From Symbiodinium kawagutii (lineage: Eukaryota > Sar > Dinophyceae > Suessiales > Symbiodiniaceae), in NCBI GenBank assembly GCA_009767595.1, contig VSDK01013984.1:108360-172359 (forward strand): DNA of 64,000 nucleotides, given 5' to 3'. The notes beneath the pieces are model-generated. The model worked only from the letters and a program-made list of their open reading frames with translations, was not told where the DNA came from and did no database searches. How positions within the stretch are numbered: the first letter of the stretch is position 1; every line of letters starts with the position of its first letter. A program made the position numbers and the translations under genes. Of this stretch, positions 62,887-64,000 are shown piece by piece.

Positions 62887-63317
62887 GTGCATTTTTGATG
62901 GTTGACCATGGTTATAGGTGGGTTTTATGGTAGTTAAAGATTACTATATTTTGGATTTATGATGGTTAATGCTGCTTATAGGTTATGATGTCAAGGCAGC
63001 TGAGGTAACCCATAGAAGCCATGGTTCATGATGCTTTTTATGATGGTTCATGATTGTTATTTGGCTTGGTCAAGTGTGGTCAAGGCTGGTGGGTTACTGG
63101 TGAACACCGGTGAACATAGATCTATGCATGATTGCGATGTGATTCGTGCTTGATCCAACCACAATATGGAGAGATAGCAACTACAACTGGTTGGTTTGAG
63201 TTTGATTTGCTTCGATTTGTTCACGGTCCTTATTTAACAGCCATATCCAATTGATAACCATGCCCCAAAATTTCTATTTCTGGACCTAGTTTTCTTAGCC
63301 AGTCTCTTGTGCCGCAG
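62887..63317. other. T/G-rich intron-like stretch
   Basis: atggttcatgatgctttt-type words; no gene seen. Confidence 0.4.
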
Positions 63318-63371
63318 GCAGTGAGTGGTCCAGTGGTTCCTGGGTGCCAAACTGAGCTGCAGTCGAAGTGA
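63318..63371 (+). CDS. small terminal exon before an M4 element (unidentified)
   Basis: Acceptor cttgtgccgcag|. Phase-0 frame AVSGPVVPGCQTELQSK, TGA 63369-63371. M4 copy 4 starts 42 bp later. Confidence 0.4.
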   Translation, partial: AVSGPVVPGCQTELQSK

Positions 63372-63412
63372 GACAGACGTGGGACCACCGTGAAACCGAC
63401 ATGAGCATGGGT

Positions 63413-63532
63413 TACTGGGTGGATTACAGCTATGAACTTAGCTTTTTAGTGTTTTTGGGATATGATTGATTTACCATATAACCACTGAAAAAGTATATAT
63501 ATTTCTAGCAAGGGATCTATAAGCCACCAAGG
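63413..63532 (+). mobile_element. M4 MITE-like element, copy 4
   Basis: actgggtggattacagctat to gatctataagccaccaaggt; about 120 bp, nearly the same as copy 1 at its left half. Confidence 0.8.
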
Positions 63533-63617
63533 TTAGATTCGCGTTAGGACTTATTGTCCTACGTTTGGGGTGACGAACATACATTTACCAGCCATTATTT
63601 GATGTTCGTTATGGCTT

Positions 63618-63712
63618 GGATGGCGCCGCGACCCTCCCAAGGCATTCCGGTTTGAGACCAGCTTGGCCGACTTACTGCAGGCGGGATCACGGTGCCATGT
63701 CCCAGCTGTCAG
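63618..63712 (+). CDS. candidate exon (unidentified)
   Basis: Frame WRRDPPKAFRFETSLADLLQ, AGSRCHVPAVS; good charge and codon pattern. The right edge may be gctgtcag. Alternative frames are less protein-like. Confidence 0.45.
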
Positions 63713-63779
63713 TTTAATGTTTCACCTGTTTTTTTTGGTTGTTGGGGGATGTTGCAATTGTTGTTGGTTCTTTTTTGTT

Positions 63780-63850
63780 TATCCGATCCTTGCTGTTGTT
63801 GCTGTCAGTGTTGCTGTTGTTGTTGGTGGTGCTGCTGCTGTTGGCAAGTC
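63780..63850. repeat. GTT/GCT-rich tract
   Basis: ttgctgttgttgctgtcagt-type units; low complexity. No gene seen from here to the window end. Confidence 0.7.
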
Positions 63851-64000
63851 CTGCGTTGACAGCTGATTTTCCACATTCTTCTATTTTCACACGTATTAAC
63901 ACATGCGTTGTTGATTGACAAAGCTTTTGCACCGGGGTTGCTCAACCACCAACCACTTGATTTTTTGCCGACTATGACTGGCCATCACTGGCCGTCATCG

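Noticed and set aside
1..64000. tRNA, rRNA, CRISPR, operon or prokaryotic gene structure
   Set aside because: Looked for by eye (T-loop words, long collinear ORFs, spaced repeats) and not found.

Overview
The window looks like nuclear DNA of a dinoflagellate alga. I infer this from its make-up and did not test it by any search. Three long uninterrupted coding regions stand out, all on the + strand. They are a polytopic membrane protein (50789-52102), a LINE-type reverse transcriptase (54960-57986), and a ubiquitin-like plus RCC1-like repeat protein (59522-61147). The rest is AT-rich, repeat-laden DNA. It is dotted with short GC-rich islands of 40-260 bp that read as single open exons and are usually bounded by an AG acceptor and a GTGAGN, GTAAGT or similar donor. 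Nearly all islands with good splice signals read on the + strand. This fits the unidirectional, intron-rich gene layout known for dinoflagellates. Nothing prokaryotic, organellar or viral was seen, and no tRNA, rRNA or spliced-leader gene.

Layout. 1-11 kb: small candidate exons among MITE-like repeats and an ATC microsatellite. 11-12 kb: a 15-copy 13-bp tandem array, GAT-rich sequence, a 153-bp assembly gap and GTT-rich sequence. 12-33 kb: many candidate exons, including terminal exons at 12472, 16948 and 30403, a 221-codon open frame at 20571, and an exon encoding a signal-peptide-like segment at 27762. 33.8-37.6 kb: a likely gene whose exon at 34201-34296 carries the DXD signature of family-32 glycosyltransferases. 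38-50.8 kb: further exons, including a frame at 45524-45871 broken by one TGA. 50.6-63.7 kb: the three long ORFs, with more small exons between and after them.

Repeats. Six short dispersed families recur (called M1-M6 here); five have matching inverted termini. M1 ends in TTGACCCA; that 8-mer lies 14-28 nt upstream of a candidate 3' splice site at seven loci. One whole candidate intron (52907-53145) is little more than an M3 element. The most interesting reading is that these are introner-like elements, mobile repeats that make or shape introns.

Most candidate exons were found from reading frame, codon composition and splice signals alone. Their grouping into genes and their functions are unknown, except for the glycosyltransferase exon. 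Exon edges are best guesses, and in GC-rich islands more than one frame is sometimes open.
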